Shown: positions 25,561 through 33,991 of the stretch, in pieces
Layout: every line of letters starts with the position of its first letter
Position numbering within the stretch: the first letter of the stretch is position 1
DNA from: Amycolatopsis pittospori
Lineage (GTDB): Bacteria; Actinomycetota; Actinomycetes; Mycobacteriales; Pseudonocardiaceae
Assembly: GCF_013870525.1 (NCBI RefSeq)
Contig: NZ_JACBXD010000027.1
Span: forward strand, 30,014 to 94,013
DNA: 64,000 nt
Direction: 5' to 3'
Position numbers and translations under genes: made by a program
The notes under the pieces: generated by a model
Seen by the model: the letters and a program-made list of their open reading frames with translations, nothing else
The model's database searches: none
Told to the model about the DNA's origin: nothing

Positions 25561-26637
25561 TCAGACAGCTCGGGTCGAACCCCTGATCTTCAATTCCGGC
25601 ATCAGCTGCACGCGCTGCGGACGGCCTCCACCGGCAAGCCGGCGCAGCAACTGCTCGGCCGCCACACGTCCGACCTCGGCCTTCGGGGGTGCGATGGCGG
25701 TGAGCGGTGTACTGCCGAGCGCCGCGACGACGTCGTCGTAAGCCACCACCGAACAGTCCCGCGGCACCTGGAATCCGGCTTCGGCCAGCCGCTCGACCAG
25801 CATCAGCGCGTCGACGTCGCCGTGCAGGACGGCGCCGGTGAAACCGCGCCCACCGACGAGGTCCGCGAGTTCCGTCTCGGTCAGCGGTGACGTGTCCTGA
25901 TCGGGGCCGGCGTCCGGCGCGCTGAGGATCACGGCCATCTCCTCGATCTCCCGCCTGGCCGAGGCGATCTCCGCGAACGCGGCCCGCAAGGCCCGCGCGG
26001 TCGGGCTGTCGTCCCGGGCGGCGAGCACGATCCGCTTGTGCCCCAGGGAAACGAGGTGATCGACAGCGAGGTGGACGCCGTACCAGTGATCGGTGCAGAC
26101 CGAATCCGTCGCGTGCAGGACACTGCCGGGACGCGGCCGCCGTTCCATCACCACGGTGGGCACCGGCACGTCGGCGATCCAGCGGTAGTCCGCCTCTTCC
26201 GCCGCGGCCGTGCGCCAGCGGGGCGCGATCAGCAGGCCGCGGACGTCGTCCGCCAGCACGCGTTCGACGATCGAATGCTCGGCGCTGCCCTCGACCCGGG
26301 GCGCGATGTGCAGGACCACCCGCATCCCGGCCTCTTCCAGCGCGGACCTCGCGCCGTGCACGGCTTCGTTCAGATACGCGTGCCGCTCCGGGACGACCAG
26401 CGCGACAGCGCCGCCGTCGGCGTCGCGCACCGGCTGCGCCACCTTGGGCTGGACCAGCGACTTCGCCACCCCGTGCCCGCGCCGGAGCCTGCCTTCGCGT
26501 GCGAGTTCTTCCACGTCACGGCGCACCGTGACCACCGAGACCTCCAGCTCGGCGGCGAGGTCGACGACCCGTGCCTCCCCGCGCGCCTCGACGGCCGCCA
26601 GAATCCTCCGGCGACGGTCGCCACCCAGCTCTCGCAT
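25561..26637 (-). CDS. DeoR-HTH / LacI-type sensor transcriptional regulator
   Basis: A 358-residue hybrid regulator. Residues 5-60 form a DeoR-type winged helix (RRRRILAAVEARGEARVVDLAAEL, then SVVTVRRDVEEL). From about residue 75 it is a LacI/GalR periplasmic-binding-like sensor (VALVVPERHAYLNEAVHGAR, VCTDHWYGVHLAVDHLVSLGHKRIVL, VAYDDV). It should bind the imported sugar or a metabolite and release DNA. It lies directly upstream of the transporter operon on the same strand, and shared operator words precede both genes. Confidence 0.88.
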   Translation of the reverse strand: MRELGGDRRRRILAAVEARGEARVVDLAAELEVSVVTVRRDVEELAREGRLRRGHGVAKSLVQPKVAQPVRDADGGAVALVVPERHAYLNEAVHGARSALEEAGMRVVLHIAPRVEGSAEHSIVERVLADDVRGLLIAPRWRTAAAEEADYRWIADVPVPTVVMERRPRPGSVLHATDSVCTDHWYGVHLAVDHLVSLGHKRIVLAARDDSPTARALRAAFAEIASARREIEEMAVILSAPDAGPDQDTSPLTETELADLVGGRGFTGAVLHGDVDALMLVERLAEAGFQVPRDCSVVAYDDVVAALGSTPLTAIAPPKAEVGRVAAEQLLRRLAGGGRPQRVQLMPELKIRGSTRAV

Positions 26638-26650
26638 ACCCTGCCTGTTC

Positions 26651-26683
26651 GTTTGACCGTTTTAGCGAGAATAACGATCAAAC
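26651..26683. promoter_or_regulatory. Inverted operator before the DeoR/LacI-type regulator gene
   Basis: GTTTGACCGTTTT (26651-26663) faces ATAACGATCAAAC (26671-26683). The arms match at 11 of 13 positions with a 7-bp spacer, and the first arm starts 14 bp upstream of the regulator's ATG. This fits autoregulation by a dimer. Confidence 0.65.
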
Positions 26684-26691
26684 GCGGCGCG

Positions 26692-27066
26692 TCAAGAAAC
26701 GGCCGGGTCGTACGCGCGGACGGCGTCGAGATACTCGGTGATGGCGTCCCGGTTGCGGAGCAGGCATTCGGCGCGCCGGGTCATCCGGTCCCGTTCGGAT
26801 TCCAGCGTCGCGAGCATCTCCGGGGTGGCGTCCGGGAAGTAGATCTGCCGGGGTTTGTCCAGGCAGGGCAGGATCTGCTTGATGATCCGGGTCGGCAGCC
26901 CGGCGTCGAGCAGACCGCGGACCTGGATGACCCTGTCGACCGAAGACTCGTCGTAAGCGCGGTAGCCGTTGGCCATCCGCTCCGAAACGATGAGACCCTG
27001 TTCCTCGTAGTACCGCAGCAGACGGCGCGACGTCCCCGTGCGCTCCGACAGCTCTCCGATCCGCAT
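26692..27066 (-). CDS. MerR family transcriptional regulator
   Basis: A protein of 124 residues from ATG 27066. The MerR HTH is clear (RIGELSERTGTSRRLLRYYEEQGLI, then ANGYRAYDE), followed by a long dimerisation helix (about 75-110). The C-terminal effector segment is short and has no metal-binding cysteine set; single cysteines are at PCLDK and ECLL. It is divergent from the MFS exporter gene, whose promoter carries a MerR-type dyad, so it is probably its drug- or metabolite-responsive activator. Confidence 0.88.
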   Translation of the reverse strand: MRIGELSERTGTSRRLLRYYEEQGLIVSERMANGYRAYDESSVDRVIQVRGLLDAGLPTRIIKQILPCLDKPRQIYFPDATPEMLATLESERDRMTRRAECLLRNRDAITEYLDAVRAYDPAVS

Positions 27067-27090
27067 ATGCGCCACCTCACCCCGTCCGGC

Positions 27091-27121
27091 TTGACCTTCA
27101 CATCTATGTGATGGTTCGAGC
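27091..27121 (+). promoter_or_regulatory. MerR-type promoter/operator of the MFS gene
   Basis: A -35 box TTGACC (27091-27096) is followed by the dyad CCTTCACAT-CT-ATGTGATGG (27095-27114, one mismatch). A 19-bp spacer, as MerR promoters have, would place a weak -10 at 27116-27121 and the start site near the ATG at 27131. The MFS mRNA may therefore be leaderless. Confidence 0.55.
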
Positions 27122-27130
27122 ATACGGAGC

Positions 27131-28357
27131 ATGACTCCGAAACTCCCGCTCGGCGCCCTCCTGGCGCTGACCACGGCGGCGTTCATCACCGTCCTCACCG
27201 AAGCGCTGCCCGCCGGGGTGCTGCCCGCGATGAGCGCCGATCTCGGCGTCGGCGAAGCGGCCACCGGCCAGCTCGTGACGGTCTACGCGATCGGCACCGC
27301 ACTCACCGCGATCCCCTTGTCCGCGGCGACGGCCGGCTGGCGGCGCAAACGCTTGCTCCTGGCAGGCGTCGCAGGATTCGCCGTCGCCAACACGGTCACG
27401 GCACTGTCCACGAACTACCCCCTGACGCTCGGCGCGCGGTTCGTCGCCGGGATCGCGGCGGGCGTGGTCTGGGCACTGCTGGCCGGATACGCCCGGCGGC
27501 TGGCACCGGAACCGGTACAGGGCAAAGCGATCGCCGTCGTGATGACCGGGATCCCGCTCGCGCTCTCGCTCGGCATCCCCGCCGGCACGTTCCTGGGCGG
27601 CGCCGTCGGCTGGCAGGTGACGTTCTCGATCATGTCGGTGATCGCGCTCGGCCTGCTCGGCTGGATCGCGCTGGCCGTCCCCGACTTCCCGGGACAGGAC
27701 AAGGGCGGCAGGCTCCCGGTGCGCAAGACCCTCGCCGTTCCGGGGGTGGCCGCGGTCCTGTTCGTCACGCTGGCCTTCGTGCTGGCGCACAACATCCTCT
27801 ACACCTACATCGCCACCTTCCTCGACCACGTGTCGATGGGCGATGCGGTCGAGGAGATCCTGCTGGTGTTCGGGCTGGCTTCGATGGTCAGCATCTGGAT
27901 CGTCGGTATCCGTATCGACCGGCGGCTGCGGGCGCTGACGATCGCGGGCACGCTTCTCGTCGCCCTCGGCGCGACGATGTTGGCTCTGCTGAGCGAAAGT
28001 CCGGCGCTGGTCTACGTCGCGGTGACGCTGTGGGGACTCGGCTGGGGTGGCATCCCGACGCTGCTGCAGACCGCCGCCGCGCAGGCGGGCGGCAAGGGCG
28101 GCGCGGCGGATATCGCGCAGGCCATGCTCGTCACGTTGTGGAACGCGGCGATGGCCGGCGGCGGGGTCGTCGGCGGTGTGCTGCTCGACGGCCTCGGCAC
28201 CGAAGCGTTCCCGTGGAGCGTCCTGGCGCTGCTCGTGCCGACGCTGGCCGTGGTGCTGGTCGCCAAGCGGCACGGGTTCACAGTGGCAGTTCGGGATGAC
28301 TCCGGATCGCCTCGAGAACCAGGTCGACAGCGGCGCGAGGCGGAGACCCGCGCCTGA
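27131..28357 (+). CDS. MFS transporter (DHA1/AraJ-like efflux)
   Basis: A 408-residue 12-helix major facilitator. It starts with LPLGALLALTTAAFITVLTEALPAGVLPA and carries the loop 2-3 segment ATAGWRRKRLLLAG. Members export drugs or sugars by proton antiport. No ribosome site has normal spacing before the ATG. The polar C-terminal tail of about 25 residues overlaps the 3' end of the convergent LysR gene by 80 bp. Regulation by the divergent MerR protein is likely. Confidence 0.88.
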   Translation: MTPKLPLGALLALTTAAFITVLTEALPAGVLPAMSADLGVGEAATGQLVTVYAIGTALTAIPLSAATAGWRRKRLLLAGVAGFAVANTVTALSTNYPLTLGARFVAGIAAGVVWALLAGYARRLAPEPVQGKAIAVVMTGIPLALSLGIPAGTFLGGAVGWQVTFSIMSVIALGLLGWIALAVPDFPGQDKGGRLPVRKTLAVPGVAAVLFVTLAFVLAHNILYTYIATFLDHVSMGDAVEEILLVFGLASMVSIWIVGIRIDRRLRALTIAGTLLVALGATMLALLSESPALVYVAVTLWGLGWGGIPTLLQTAAAQAGGKGGAADIAQAMLVTLWNAAMAGGGVVGGVLLDGLGTEAFPWSVLALLVPTLAVVLVAKRHGFTVAVRDDSGSPREPGRQRREAETRA

Positions 28358-29177
28358 TGGCCGCGGTGATCGAACGCGTCACCGGTGTCGCGAGCTCACG
28401 GGTGGCGACGCGGTAGCGCTTGTCGACGGCGAGGCCGGGCAGCAGGGCGATCGAAAGCCCGGCCTCGACGTGCTGCAAGGTCATCATGTAGTTGCTGAAC
28501 CGGCAGACCACACGCGGTTCGAAACCGGCTTCGCGGCAGAGCCGGGTCGCGAGGTTCGCCATGTAGGACTGCGGGATGTCGAACGCCCAGGGCTCGCTCG
28601 CGTAGGCGGCGAGGTCGGCCGGCCCCCGGCCCGCCGCCGGATGACCGGGCGGGACGACGAGCACGATCGGGTCGGTCGCGAGCGGGACGAGGTCGACGTC
28701 CGGCCCCAGCGGCTGCTCGACGAAATCCGTGGTGGTGATGATGACGTCGGCGTCGCCCACCCGGAGCGCGGGCATGCTCGCGTGCGGTTCGAGTTCGAGC
28801 AGTTCGATGTCCAGCTGCGGATGCGAGCGCGCCAGCCGGGTCACCGTGGGGACGGCGATGGTGTGGATCGCGCTCTGGAAGGCACCCAGGCGGACAAGCC
28901 CTGTCGGCGCTTCGCTCAGGCTGCGCAACTCGGCCTCGACGGTGTCCATATGGTCGAGGATCGCTCTCGCGCGACGGGCCAGCATCAACCCGGCCGGGGT
29001 CAGCCGGACGCGGCGGCCGGTGCGTTCGAGCAGCTGGGTCCGGGTCTCGGCCTCCAGGACGGTGAGCTGCTGGGACACGCTGGACGCGCTCAGGTTGGCC
29101 GCCTTCGCGACCGCCCGGACGGTGCCGAGGGTGTCGAGCCGGCTCAGCAGGCTGAGCCTCCAGGGGTTGAGCATCAC
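28278..29177 (-). CDS. LysR family regulator (DgdR-like position)
   Basis: A 299-residue LysR-type regulator. The HTH spans residues 5-60 (RAVAKAANLSASSVSQQLTVLE), followed by a linker helix and a two-lobed substrate domain. It is divergent from the dialkylglycine-decarboxylase-like gene, with an 83-bp gap. That is the same layout as dgdR-dgdA of Burkholderia cepacia, where the LysR protein controls the decarboxylase. It probably does the same here. Confidence 0.87.
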   Translation of the reverse strand: MMLNPWRLSLLSRLDTLGTVRAVAKAANLSASSVSQQLTVLEAETRTQLLERTGRRVRLTPAGLMLARRARAILDHMDTVEAELRSLSEAPTGLVRLGAFQSAIHTIAVPTVTRLARSHPQLDIELLELEPHASMPALRVGDADVIITTTDFVEQPLGPDVDLVPLATDPIVLVVPPGHPAAGRGPADLAAYASEPWAFDIPQSYMANLATRLCREAGFEPRVVCRFSNYMMTLQHVEAGLSIALLPGLAVDKRYRVATRELATPVTRSITAAIRRGSPPRAAVDLVLEAIRSHPELPL

Positions 29178-29260
29178 CCCATTGTTGTACGGATCAAGCG
29201 AACAGCATAGCCAAGATTGTGAGATGGACGTGTCGCTCGGACGGGCCTTACCTTCGAGAC

Positions 29261-30607
29261 ATGGCTGCTCCGACCACTGATGGCTTGACCACCGACGCCT
29301 CCGCCTTCTGGGCCGACGCCGACAGGCACCTCGTGCGCTACGCCGGGGCCGGTGACTTCACCCGGGAGATCATCGACCGCGCCGACGGCAGTTACCTGTT
29401 CACCGAATCCGGTCGACGGCTCCTCGACTTCACGTCCGGGCAGATGAGCGCGATCCTCGGGCATTCGCATCCCGAGATCGTCGACACCGTCCGGCGACAG
29501 GTGGGCACGCTCGACCACCTGTTCAGCGGGATGCTGAGCCGCCCCGTCGTCGACCTCGCGCGCCGTCTCGCCGAGACTTTGCCGTCACCGCTGGAAAAGG
29601 CGCTGCTGCTGACCACCGGCGCGGAATCGAACGAGGCCGCGATCCGGATGGCGAAACTCGTCACGGGCAAGCACGAGATCGTGTCCTTCGCCCGGTCGTG
29701 GCATGGCATGACGCAGGCCGCGGCGAGCGCCACCTACAGCGCCGGCCGCAAGGGTTACGGACCGGCGGCGCCGGGCAACTTCGCCATCCCCGCCCCGAAC
29801 CCGTACCGCCCGGACTTCGTCGACGCTTCCGGGGAACTCGACTGGAAACGCCAGCTGGACTTCGGTTTCGAGCTGATCGACGCCCAGTCCGTCGGCAGCC
29901 TCGCGGCCTGCATCGTCGAACCGATCCTCAGCTCGGGCGGCATCATCGAGCCACCGCCGGGCTATTTCGCCGCCCTGCGAGAGAAATGCCGCGAACGCGG
30001 AATGCTGCTCATCGTCGACGAAGCGCAGACGGGCCTGTGCCGCACCGGAAACTGGTACGCCTTCGAACGCGACGGCGTCGTCCCCGACATCCTCACCCTG
30101 TCCAAGACCCTGGGCGCCGGCCTGCCCCTCGCCGCGGTGATCACCAGCGCGGAAATCGAACAGGAAGCACACGACCGCGGCTTCCTGTTCTTCACCACCC
30201 ACGTCGCGGACCCGCTGGTCGCCGCCGTCGGCAACACCGTCCTCGACGTCCTCACCCGCGACCGCCTCGACCAACGCGCCACCGAACTGGGCGCCTTCCT
30301 CCGCCGCGGCCTCGACGACATCGCCGCCCGCCACCCCGTCGTCGGCGACATCCGCGGCCGTGGCCTGCTGGTCGGCATGGAGCTCGTCGTGGACCGCTCC
30401 ACGAAACGCAGCTCCGACGAACTCGGCGCACTCGTGACCCGGCGATGCCTGGAACTGGGGCTGCACATGAACATCGTGCAGCTGCCCGGGATGGGCGGGG
30501 TCTTCCGGATGGCTCCGCCGCTTACCGCAACCGAAGAGGAACTGGCCGAGGGGCTGGGGATTCTGGACGAGGCGATCGGGTACGCCTGCGCGCAGTTCGG
30601 GCTTTGA
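29261..30607 (+). CDS. Class III aminotransferase, 2,2-dialkylglycine decarboxylase-like
   Basis: A 448-residue PLP enzyme from ATG 29261. Class III marks are LLTTGAESNEAAIRMAK, LLIVDEAQTGLCRTG (with the PLP-ring Asp) and SKTLGAGLPLAAV (with the Schiff-base Lys). The N-terminal FTSGQMSAILGHSHPEIV and length are close to dialkylglycine decarboxylase. That enzyme decarboxylates 2-aminoisobutyrate or isovaline and transaminates pyruvate. Another omega-aminotransferase activity is possible. The divergent LysR gene supports the decarboxylase reading. Confidence 0.82.
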   Translation: MAAPTTDGLTTDASAFWADADRHLVRYAGAGDFTREIIDRADGSYLFTESGRRLLDFTSGQMSAILGHSHPEIVDTVRRQVGTLDHLFSGMLSRPVVDLARRLAETLPSPLEKALLLTTGAESNEAAIRMAKLVTGKHEIVSFARSWHGMTQAAASATYSAGRKGYGPAAPGNFAIPAPNPYRPDFVDASGELDWKRQLDFGFELIDAQSVGSLAACIVEPILSSGGIIEPPPGYFAALREKCRERGMLLIVDEAQTGLCRTGNWYAFERDGVVPDILTLSKTLGAGLPLAAVITSAEIEQEAHDRGFLFFTTHVADPLVAAVGNTVLDVLTRDRLDQRATELGAFLRRGLDDIAARHPVVGDIRGRGLLVGMELVVDRSTKRSSDELGALVTRRCLELGLHMNIVQLPGMGGVFRMAPPLTATEEELAEGLGILDEAIGYACAQFGL

Positions 30608-30646
30608 CAGAGTGGGGTGACTTCGGCCGAGCTGCCGCCTAGGCCA

Positions 30647-30675
30647 TGATCGGACCGGTCACGCGTGTCCGATCA
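30647..30675. terminator. Inverted repeat between convergent genes
   Basis: TGATCGGAC (30647-30655) and GTCCGATCA (30667-30675) are perfect 9-bp arms around an 11-bp spacer. They lie between the aminotransferase and DUF222-HNH genes. It is probably a terminator, without a U-run. Confidence 0.45.
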
Positions 30676-30761
30676 GGCGTCGGCACGAAGGCGATTTCGA
30701 CCAGCAGGCATGCCGAAGGGCCCGTCGCCTTATGGCTGGCGGGCTCTTCGGGTCCAGCGGG

Positions 30762-32021
30762 TCAGGCGGCGCGGTGGAGGGAGTTGCGCCTGGGACTTCG
30801 TAACGGATCCCGATATTGGGGCGGGATGAACTCGGGCAACCCATCGGCCGCCATCCGCACTTCCCACTCGCCGTGGTGGATCAGCCGGTGATGGAAACCG
30901 CAGAGCAGCACCAGGTTCCGGAGATCGGTCAAGCCTCCGTCTGCCCAGTGATGAATATGATGGGCGTGACAATTCTTCGGCCGCCGATGACATCCCGGGA
31001 ACGCGCACCCACCGTCCCGGATGTTCAACGCACGCCGCTGGCCCGGGGTGACGAACCGCCTCAGCCGCCCCACATCGAGGGGTTCCCCAGCGGCGTTCAA
31101 CACGACCGGCAGCATCAGGCAGTCGCAGGCGGCCATCCGGGCTTCGCGGGCGGTCATCTCCCCGACGTAGTCCAGACAGGCTTTCCCGATCCCGGTCTTG
31201 AGCTCGTCGAGACCGACGGTCACGTGGATCAGGGTCCGATACCCGCTGGTGCCCGGCTGATCCGGGCACGCGATCGCCAAATCCAGCAGCTCCGCCCACG
31301 TATCACCCTGACGCTCGGCCTTGGTACGCCAATCAGCCTCGCCGAACTCGTCTAAAGGACGCGGTTTCGCATAAGCCTCAAGCGCGGCCGCGGTCCGGGC
31401 CCCGAGCTCGTCATCCAGCAGACCTTTGATCTTCCAGAACCCGTCTTTACGGCGTTCCACGGTCAGTTCACGGCGAGGCTGCGCGGGCTCGGGATCCTTC
31501 GGCTCCTTGCCATCGGGGTCAAGCCTGGCCAGCAGGCTGTTCCCGAGTTCCGCCACCTCACCGGGACCCGCGTCCCGAGCCAGGTCGACGAGGGTCTTCT
31601 CCGTACGCTCCCGAGCCTCGACAGACACCTCGGCCGGGATCTCCTTCAAGATCCCCAGGACCTGCTTGATCCGCTCCTGTCCGATCGCACCCTCCGCCGC
31701 CGCAGCAGCCGTAGCCGGTGCGAACGCCGGAACCTCACGACCATCCAAAGCACGTGTCGGATTCAGATCGATCGCCTGATTCACATACGGACGCGCCTCA
31801 GCCTGAGACAAACCCGCAACATCGGCAAACCAAGCCAACGTCGTCCCATACCCGTACAAATCCTTGCAGCCCCGAGACTCGATCTCCGCCAAATACCGGC
31901 CCAAACCAGCCGACGCGACCCGCATCACCTGCAAGAACTGCTGCACGCCATGAGCAAGCTCCAGCTTGCCGGCGCGCCACAACTCCTGCGGCAACTCGGG
32001 AAGAAACGTCGTCTCGGACAC
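30762..32021 (-). CDS. DUF222 / HNH endonuclease (13E12-type family)
   Basis: A protein of 419 residues from GTG 32021. A DUF222 domain fills about residues 5-300 (GYGTTLAWFADVAGLSQAEA). An HNH nuclease motif lies near 345-390 (RDGGCAFPGCHRRPKNCHAHHIHHW, then LVLLCGFHHRLIH), with CxxC-type zinc ligands. The family is abundant in actinobacteria and includes mycobacterial 13E12 repeat genes, several of which are LexA-controlled. The LexA-type box overlaps the longer upstream reading, which supports the shorter start. It is likely a DNA-damage-induced nuclease of unknown role. Confidence 0.87.
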   Translation of the reverse strand: MSETTFLPELPQELWRAGKLELAHGVQQFLQVMRVASAGLGRYLAEIESRGCKDLYGYGTTLAWFADVAGLSQAEARPYVNQAIDLNPTRALDGREVPAFAPATAAAAAEGAIGQERIKQVLGILKEIPAEVSVEARERTEKTLVDLARDAGPGEVAELGNSLLARLDPDGKEPKDPEPAQPRRELTVERRKDGFWKIKGLLDDELGARTAAALEAYAKPRPLDEFGEADWRTKAERQGDTWAELLDLAIACPDQPGTSGYRTLIHVTVGLDELKTGIGKACLDYVGEMTAREARMAACDCLMLPVVLNAAGEPLDVGRLRRFVTPGQRRALNIRDGGCAFPGCHRRPKNCHAHHIHHWADGGLTDLRNLVLLCGFHHRLIHHGEWEVRMAADGLPEFIPPQYRDPLRSPRRNSLHRAA

Positions 32022-32043
32022 GCTCCAAGAATACCAGAATCTG

Positions 32044-32059
32044 TCGAACATGTGTTCGC
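32044..32059 (-). promoter_or_regulatory. LexA (SOS) box of the DUF222-HNH gene
   Basis: The sequence TCGAACATGTGTTCGC contains CGAAC-N4-GTTCG, the actinobacterial/Gram-positive LexA consensus, with perfect symmetry (32045-32058). It ends 24 bp upstream of the GTG start, where it would cover the promoter. Confidence 0.8.
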
Positions 32060-32202
32060 AATGGCGGGCAAAAATGAAAGTGGTCCGAATAACCCTGAAG
32101 GGTGATTCCGCCACAACCGGCCGACCACAGACAGGCACCCGGCCCGACTATCGGCGTAACGGCAACCTTTCGCACTCACCCCCCCCGCCAGCATTTAGAG
32201 GA

Positions 32203-33015
32203 CTAATTGCGGCGAGGCCCAGCTAGCGAGAACTCCCGAAGCAACCGAGCCACCTCACCAGGCCGCTCCAGGAACGGAGAGTGCCCCGCACCCTCCACGA
32301 CCTCCACCCGCGCCCCCACCGCCGCATACCGAACAGAAGTCTTTTCACAGTCGTAAAACCGGTCCCGCCGCCCGAGAATCACCAAGCACGGCAACCCCAG
32401 CGCCGCGATCTGCGCGTCCAAAGGCCGCGCCGCGAGCAATCGCGCCCGCTCCACGAGGACGACCCGAGCCATGGCGGGCGCCGTCACGGCGTGATCGATC
32501 AGATCCTGCAAGGGGTCGTCGAAGGCGACCCCACGCCGGAACCTCGAAGCGAACCGAACCCAGCGCCGATGCGCGATCAGCCGCACGAAAGCACTCGCCA
32601 TCGGCAAGAGAACCGAACTGCCAGGCGGAAAGGACGCGTAACTGTAGTCCGGTGCCTGACCGATCACGACGATCCCGCGCACCCGAGGCGAAGCCACCGC
32701 GAGGGCGACGTCCGCGCCGAAGGAATGACCGGCGACCACGACGTCGGTCAGCTCCAGCCGATCCAGGACCGCGGCGACCATACGCGCCTGCGAAACGGCG
32801 TCGAGTCCCGAAGAACCTCCGGTGCATCCATGCCCGATAAGGTCCATCCGGATGACGTGATGGTCCTCCGACAGCTCCCGCGTCAGCCCGTCGAACCAGT
32901 GCACCGAGCCGCAGTATCCGTGCAGCAGGAGCAGCGGCGTCCCGGCTCCGTCCTGCCGGACATGGACCGCGACGCCGTCGACCTCGATGATGTCGCCGAT
33001 GGGGGCCCGCTTCAC
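32203..33015 (-). CDS. Alpha/beta hydrolase
   Basis: A protein of 270 residues from GTG 33015. The fold is clear: LLLLHGYCGSVHWF (oxyanion region), VVVAGHSFGADVAL with the nucleophilic Ser, LVILGRRDRF with the acid Asp, and GAGHSPFLERPGEVA with the His. A cap region of about 80 residues lies between. There is no signal peptide. The substrate is unknown; it may be an esterase, lactonase or epoxide hydrolase. It starts 14 bp after the BASS transporter stop and is probably co-transcribed with it. Confidence 0.85.
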   Translation of the reverse strand: MKRAPIGDIIEVDGVAVHVRQDGAGTPLLLLHGYCGSVHWFDGLTRELSEDHHVIRMDLIGHGCTGGSSGLDAVSQARMVAAVLDRLELTDVVVAGHSFGADVALAVASPRVRGIVVIGQAPDYSYASFPPGSSVLLPMASAFVRLIAHRRWVRFASRFRRGVAFDDPLQDLIDHAVTAPAMARVVLVERARLLAARPLDAQIAALGLPCLVILGRRDRFYDCEKTSVRYAAVGARVEVVEGAGHSPFLERPGEVARLLREFSLAGPRRN

Positions 33016-33029
33016 GCCCTCAACGTAGC

Positions 33030-33896
33030 TCAGACCCGCGCGGTCTCCCGGCTGCGGGACAGCAGGAGGGCCGCGATGCCGGCCGGGAAGAACATCAGGA
33101 CGCCGTAGATCCCGGCGGGGACGGCCATCTTTTCGTCGCCGAGCACGGAAATCGCTACGGCGATCGCGAGGGTGGCGTTGTGGATGCCGATCTCCATCGC
33201 GGACGCGATCGACTGCCCCCGGTCCACACGGAACAGTCGTGGCACGTAGTACCCGATCGCGAGGCTGAGCACGGACAGCGCCAGCGCCACCGGCCCGAGC
33301 GTGCCGATGTTGTCCAGCAGGGTCCGGAACTCCTGCGCGATCGCCGCCGCGATCACCAGCACGAGCACCACCGCGGAACCGATCTTGACCGGTTTGCGCA
33401 TCCGCTCGGCCCAGTCGGTGAACCGGCTCCGCACGGCCATCCCGATTACGACCGGGATCAGCACGATCGCGAACACCTGCACGAACTTCGCCGGCTGCAG
33501 TCCGACCGAAGTGCCGCCGTCGAGGAAACCGGCCATCGACAGGCCGACCACCAGCGGCAGCGTGAACACGGCGAGCACCGAGTTGATCGCGGTGAGCGTG
33601 ACGTTGAGGGCGACGTCGCCGCCGGCGAGGTGACTGAACAGGTTCGCCGACGTCCCGCCGGGCGACGCGACCAGCAGCATCATCCCCACCGCGAGCACCC
33701 CGCCGAGTCCGAACAGGAGCACCAGCCCGAGGCAGATGGCGGGCAGCACGATCATCTGGCACACCAGCGCGATGACGGCGGCCTTCGGGTATTTCAGCAC
33801 CCGGCTGAAGTCGGCGACGGTCAAGGTCAGGCCCAGCCCGAACATGACCAGTGCCAGCGCTATCGGCAGGAGAATCGAGAACATCGCCGAACCCAT
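33030..33896 (-). CDS. Bile acid:sodium symporter (BASS/SBF) family transporter
   Basis: A 288-residue membrane protein with nine to ten helices. Family motifs are VASPGGTSANLFSHLAGGDVALNVT, the sodium-site region, and AMEIGIHNATLAIAVA in the second repeat. Bacterial members import pantoate-like, keto-acid or sterol-like anions with sodium. It heads a two-gene unit with the alpha/beta hydrolase, which may cleave the imported compound. Confidence 0.88.
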   Translation of the reverse strand: MGSAMFSILLPIALALVMFGLGLTLTVADFSRVLKYPKAAVIALVCQMIVLPAICLGLVLLFGLGGVLAVGMMLLVASPGGTSANLFSHLAGGDVALNVTLTAINSVLAVFTLPLVVGLSMAGFLDGGTSVGLQPAKFVQVFAIVLIPVVIGMAVRSRFTDWAERMRKPVKIGSAVVLVLVIAAAIAQEFRTLLDNIGTLGPVALALSVLSLAIGYYVPRLFRVDRGQSIASAMEIGIHNATLAIAVAISVLGDEKMAVPAGIYGVLMFFPAGIAALLLSRSRETARV

Positions 33897-33991
33897 CGAG
33901 GGGCCTCCGTCCGATATGCCGTTTTCAGATCGGCAATCGTGTCAAGCGGCGAGAACAGCGTCAAGGCACCGAAACCCAGGCGTGACCCCAC

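Noticed and set aside
27104..28273. A 389-residue frame opposite the MFS gene.
   Set aside because: It is a high-GC shadow (Arg/Gln/Asp/His-rich) of a clear MFS transporter with twelve helices.
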